From contig NZ_MOMB01000002.1 in assembly GCF_002752165.1 (NCBI RefSeq), forward strand, positions 1 through 64,000: a DNA stretch of 64,000 nt, in the 5' to 3' direction. The notes under the pieces were generated by a model. It was not told where the DNA came from and did not search any database. It saw only the letters and a list, made by a program, of their open reading frames with translations. Source of the stretch: Erwinia sp. OLFS4. Its GTDB lineage: Bacteria; Pseudomonadota; Gammaproteobacteria; Enterobacterales; Enterobacteriaceae. Of the stretch, positions 62,280-64,000 are shown piece by piece. The translations under genes were made by a program, and so were the position numbers. Position 1 is the first letter of the stretch; the number at the start of each line of letters is the position of its first letter.

Positions 62280-62600
62280 TCAGGTATAAACGTCCAGCTG
62301 GTGATTGCCTGTCGGACGGTTGATACCATCGGCTGCGGCGACCATGCTGCCCGATGCCCTGAGCGGGTCAGGTTGATTTTGCCGGGCCAGAAGCTGGGCA
62401 ATCAGTGTCTCAAGCATCTTGATTTCTGACTCAATCATCGCGCTTTCTTCGTTGGTTATCTCACTATTATCACCGCACGTTGCGAGTTCACTTAACTGTT
62501 GTGCCAGCTGGGCTATCTGCTTATAGATTGCCGCAATTTTCGAAGATGGGTTGCTGTCAGTATGGTGGCTGGCGCTGCCAATGCTTCCGATGCTGCTCAT
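62280..62600 (-). CDS. FlxA-like small protein, function unknown
   Basis: 106 residues from ATG 62598-62600 (GGAGAG upstream). An N-terminal Ser/Gly-rich part, then a helix-forming, coiled-coil-prone region (IAAIYKQIAQLAQQLSEL and ESEIKMLETLIAQLLARQ) reminiscent of the FlxA-like family, and a polar C-terminus. E. coli flxA is a FliA-dependent gene of unknown function; no FliA promoter was identified here. Family assignment is tentative. Confidence 0.55.
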   Translation of the reverse strand: MSSIGSIGSASHHTDSNPSSKIAAIYKQIAQLAQQLSELATCGDNSEITNEESAMIESEIKMLETLIAQLLARQNQPDPLRASGSMVAAADGINRPTGNHQLDVYT

Positions 62601-62713
62601 GTGTTCTCTCCACAAGATTAAGTATCCTGGTTATCGGTAAAAAGAGAGCAAACTTGATGCCGTTGGTCATAATAGAAAGGGACTGCAGGAGACACTGGAA
62701 AATTTTTTATACA

Positions 62714-62766
62714 ACGCAAAAAGGCGCCTTTAGGGCGCCTTAATACACTGGTGGGTCGTGCAGGAT
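62714..62766. repeat. duplicated tRNA-Lys 3' end plus terminator, distal copy
   Basis: 53 bp identical, except one base, to 62866-62918. It contains the last 15 bases of tRNA-Lys and its CCA, then the terminator hairpin. The rest of the tRNA is missing, so this is a remnant. Between the two copies lie 99 bp (62767-62865) that can form strong hairpins. Confidence 0.9.
62719..62740 (-). terminator. distal terminator of the tRNA operon
   Basis: Minus strand: GGCGCC-CTAAA-GGCGCC followed by five T residues. Identical in sequence to the proximal terminator at 62871-62892. Confidence 0.85.
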
Positions 62767-62865
62767 GATTCGGCTGCGCCTCACCCTGCGGGCCGTTGCT
62801 GTCGCAACGTTGTCTCACTGCGTTCGGCCCGAACCTGCTGCAGGTTCTCATCCTGCCGTTCTGTC
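62767..62865 (-). other. structured spacer between two tRNA-Lys 3' ends
   Basis: On the minus strand it holds a perfect palindrome GAACCTGC-A-GCAGGTTC (62831-62847 region) and an outer stem GGGCC/GGCCC enclosing CGTTGC-GACA-GCAACG. It would be transcribed only if the proximal terminator leaks. No protein or known RNA was recognised. Confidence 0.5.
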
Positions 62866-62918
62866 ACGCAAAAAGGCGCCTTTAGGGCGCCTTAATACAT
62901 TGGTGGGTCGTGCAGGAT
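62866..62918. repeat. duplicated tRNA-Lys 3' end plus terminator, proximal copy
   Basis: The functional copy: it spans the real 3' end of tRNA-Lys and the first terminator. Pairs with 62714-62766, 152 bp apart. Confidence 0.9.
62871..62892 (-). terminator. proximal terminator after tRNA-Lys
   Basis: Minus strand: GGCGCC-CTAAA-GGCGCC and five T residues, directly downstream of the tRNA-Lys CCA end. Confidence 0.88.
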
Positions 62919-62976
62919 TCGAACCTGCGACCAATTGATTAAAAGTCAACTGCTCTACCGACTGAGCTAACGACCC
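62901..62976 (-). tRNA. lysV: tRNA-Lys(UUU)
   Basis: 76 bases including encoded CCA. Acceptor stem GGGTCG/CGACCC, D-arm TTAGCTCAGTCGG, anticodon TTT in GACTTTTAATC, T-arm GGTTCGAATCC. Differs from E. coli tRNA-Lys by one D-loop base. Last gene of the val-val-val-lys operon. Confidence 0.98.
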
Positions 62977-62980
62977 GAAG

Positions 62981-63056
62981 TGGTGGGTGATGACGGGATC
63001 GAACCGCCGACCCCCTCCTTGTAAGGGAGGTGCTCTCCCGGCTGAGCTAATCACCC
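62981..63056 (-). tRNA. valY: tRNA-Val(UAC), copy 3 of the operon
   Basis: 76 bases with CCA. GGGTGAT/ATCACCC acceptor stem, anticodon TAC in CCTTACAAGG, T-arm GGTTCGATCC with normal G53:C61. Four bases separate it from tRNA-Lys. Symbol by E. coli order. Confidence 0.97.
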
Positions 63057-63097
63057 ACTTCGTTACTGCAATTTTAAGAGAGTTAGCCGCTGAGAAG

Positions 63098-63173
63098 TGG
63101 TGGGTGATGACGGGATCGAATCGCCGACCCCCTCCTTGTAAGGGAGGTGCTCTCCCGGCTGAGCTAATCACCC
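63098..63173 (-). tRNA. valX: tRNA-Val(UAC), copy 2, with an altered T-stem
   Basis: Same as the other copies except at plus-strand 63121, where T replaces C. This turns G53 into A and leaves an A53:C61 mismatch at the top of the T-stem, a pair that is nearly invariant in tRNAs. Acceptor stem, D-arm and TAC anticodon are normal. The copy may be impaired, or the base may be a sequencing error. Confidence 0.93.
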
Positions 63174-63218
63174 ACTTCTCAATTCTCTTAATTCACACGG
63201 CGGGAACCACATAATAAG

Positions 63219-63294
63219 TGGTGGGTGATGACGGGATCGAACCGCCGACCCCCTCCTTGTAAGGGAGGTGCTCTCCCAGCTGAGCTAATCACCC
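63219..63294 (-). tRNA. valU: tRNA-Val(UAC), copy 1 (promoter-proximal)
   Basis: 76 bases with CCA; normal T-arm. It differs from the other two by T instead of C in the D-loop (GCTCAGCTGGG), the form found in E. coli. First gene of the operon. Confidence 0.97.
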
Positions 63295-63311
63295 CCGCTG
63301 TGTGGAGTGGC

Positions 63312-63339
63312 ATTATAGGGATAGTTGTTAGTGAGTCAA
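63312..63339 (-). promoter_or_regulatory. promoter of the valUXY-lysV tRNA operon
   Basis: Minus strand: TTGACT (63334-63339), 16-bp spacer, TATAAT (63312-63317), with the tRNA starting about 18 bp downstream of the -10. A near-consensus sigma-70 promoter, as expected for stable RNA. Confidence 0.9.
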
Positions 63340-63573
63340 CGCTTTTTAAAACGAAACGGTTTGTTCGTCTTAAATTTAAACAGGCTGCCAGTCTTTTAAA
63401 CCGCCCCGCCAGGAGAGCGGCCTTCATCCCACGCCAGCGCAGAGAAAACCACAGTGGTTAGCTGGCTTAACGTTGAGGATTCATCCTCAGATGGTAGAAT
63501 GTTGCCCACTTTATTTATTCTTTCATCAGAAAAACGGCCGCGTGCCGGCTTTTGTGTAATAAGGCAGCAGTGA

Positions 63574-64000
63574 ATGAAAATCAAAACCCGCTTCGCCCCC
63601 AGTCCGACCGGTTATCTGCACGTGGGAGGCGCACGCACCGCGCTTTACTCCTGGCTGTTTGCCCGCAATCACGGCGGTGAGTTTGTGTTACGTATTGAAG
63701 ATACCGATCTTGAACGTTCAACACAGCAGGCCATTGACGCCATTATGGATGGTATGAACTGGTTGAGTCTTGACTGGGATGAAGGTCCGTATTATCAGAC
63801 CCGGCGTTTTGAACGCTATAACGCGGTGATTGATGACATGCTGCAGGCTGGTAGCGCTTATAAATGTTACTGCTCTAAGGAGCGGCTGGAGCAGCTGCGG
63901 GAAGAGCAAATGGCAAAGGGCGACAAACCCCGTTACGATGGCCACTGCCGTGATAATCACCAGCATCATGATGACACTGAGCCCTGTGTGGTGCGTTTTC
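63574..64000 (+). CDS. gltX: glutamate-tRNA ligase (partial, 5' end)
   Basis: Class I aminoacyl-tRNA synthetase charging tRNA-Glu. 142 codons are visible: [27 protein letters not shown] with the HIGH-type motif HVGG, then [10 protein letters not shown] and the DWDEGP segment. It runs off the window. ATG 63574 follows aaggcagcagtga. It is divergent from the tRNA operon, as gltX and valU are in E. coli. Confidence 0.97.
   Translation, partial: MKIKTRFAPSPTGYLHVGGARTALYSWLFARNHGGEFVLRIEDTDLERSTQQAIDAIMDGMNWLSLDWDEGPYYQTRRFERYNAVIDDMLQAGSAYKCYCSKERLEQLREEQMAKGDKPRYDGHCRDNHQHHDDTEPCVVRF

Noticed and set aside
62848-63427. Open frames on both strands containing repeated peptides across the tRNA cluster
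   Set aside because: They are translations of the three tRNA-Val genes and tRNA-Lys; the repetition comes from the tRNA copies.

Overview
The window is ordinary-looking enterobacterial chromosome. Gene content, protein sequences and order follow the Escherichia coli regions from purMN-upp-uraA-hda through dapA-bamC-purC, acrD-dapE, nudK-ypfG-tktB-talA-maeB, hemF-amiA, cysPUWA-cysM, crr-ptsI-ptsH-cysK-cysZ, zipA-ligA and yfeH-yfeR to the valUXY/lysV tRNA operon and gltX. Identities are high enough to name most genes by recognition of the proteins. The loss of several E. coli genes (hyf, narQ, aegA, pdxK), the extra genes listed below and the plant-associated flavour of one cluster suggest an Erwiniaceae/Pectobacteriaceae-type relative (Erwinia-like) rather than E. 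coli itself. That taxonomic guess is an inference.

Layout. 1-188: the left end of an IS1-family element, cut by the window edge. 335-5000: purNM, upp-uraA and hda. 5019-11158: yfgD-bepA, then two accessory genes (a membrane-anchored DsrE-like protein and a sensory diguanylate cyclase), then perM. 11194-20682: bcp, gcvR, dapA-bamC, purC, ypfJ-tmcA, ypfH, ypfN-dapE-yffB. 20815-31823: an unknown 64-residue protein, acrD, ansP, nudK, ypfG, tktB and talA. 32111-38285: a sugar-acid catabolic cluster inserted between talA and maeB. 38550-44480: maeB, hemF-amiA, ypeA-yfeZ-yfeY. 44700-49484: the sulfate/thiosulfate uptake genes and cysM. 49560-51598: a CpxR/CpxA-like two-component pair. 51649-56737: crr, ptsI, ptsH, cysK, cysZ. 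56948-62600: zipA, ligA, ypeB, yfeH/yfeR and a FlxA-like protein. 62714-63340: tRNA-Lys and three tRNA-Val genes with their promoter and two terminators. 63574-end: the start of gltX.

The most distinctive part is 32111-38285. Five enzymes (RpiB-like isomerase, DhaK-DhaL kinase, TIM-like isomerase, xylose-isomerase-fold enzyme, Rossmann dehydrogenase) and a SorC/DeoR-type regulator match the set described for D-apionate catabolism (ApnO, OiaC, LerK, LerI, DerI). Their predicted end product, D-erythrose 4-phosphate, is a substrate of the transaldolase and transketolase encoded immediately next door. No transporter or lactonase lies in the cluster. Repeated TGAACA/TGTTCA half-sites fill the divergent promoter region and are the likely operators.

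Other points of note: a UTP-responsive GATTTTTTTTG start region at upp; PurR-box matches at purM and purC; an expanded ptsH-ptsI spacer full of inverted repeats; a 30-bp tandem repeat upstream of cysK; a second tRNA-Val copy with an A53:C61 mismatch; and a duplicated tRNA-Lys 3' end plus terminator flanking a structured insert. All names rest on remembered family sequences, not on a database search.
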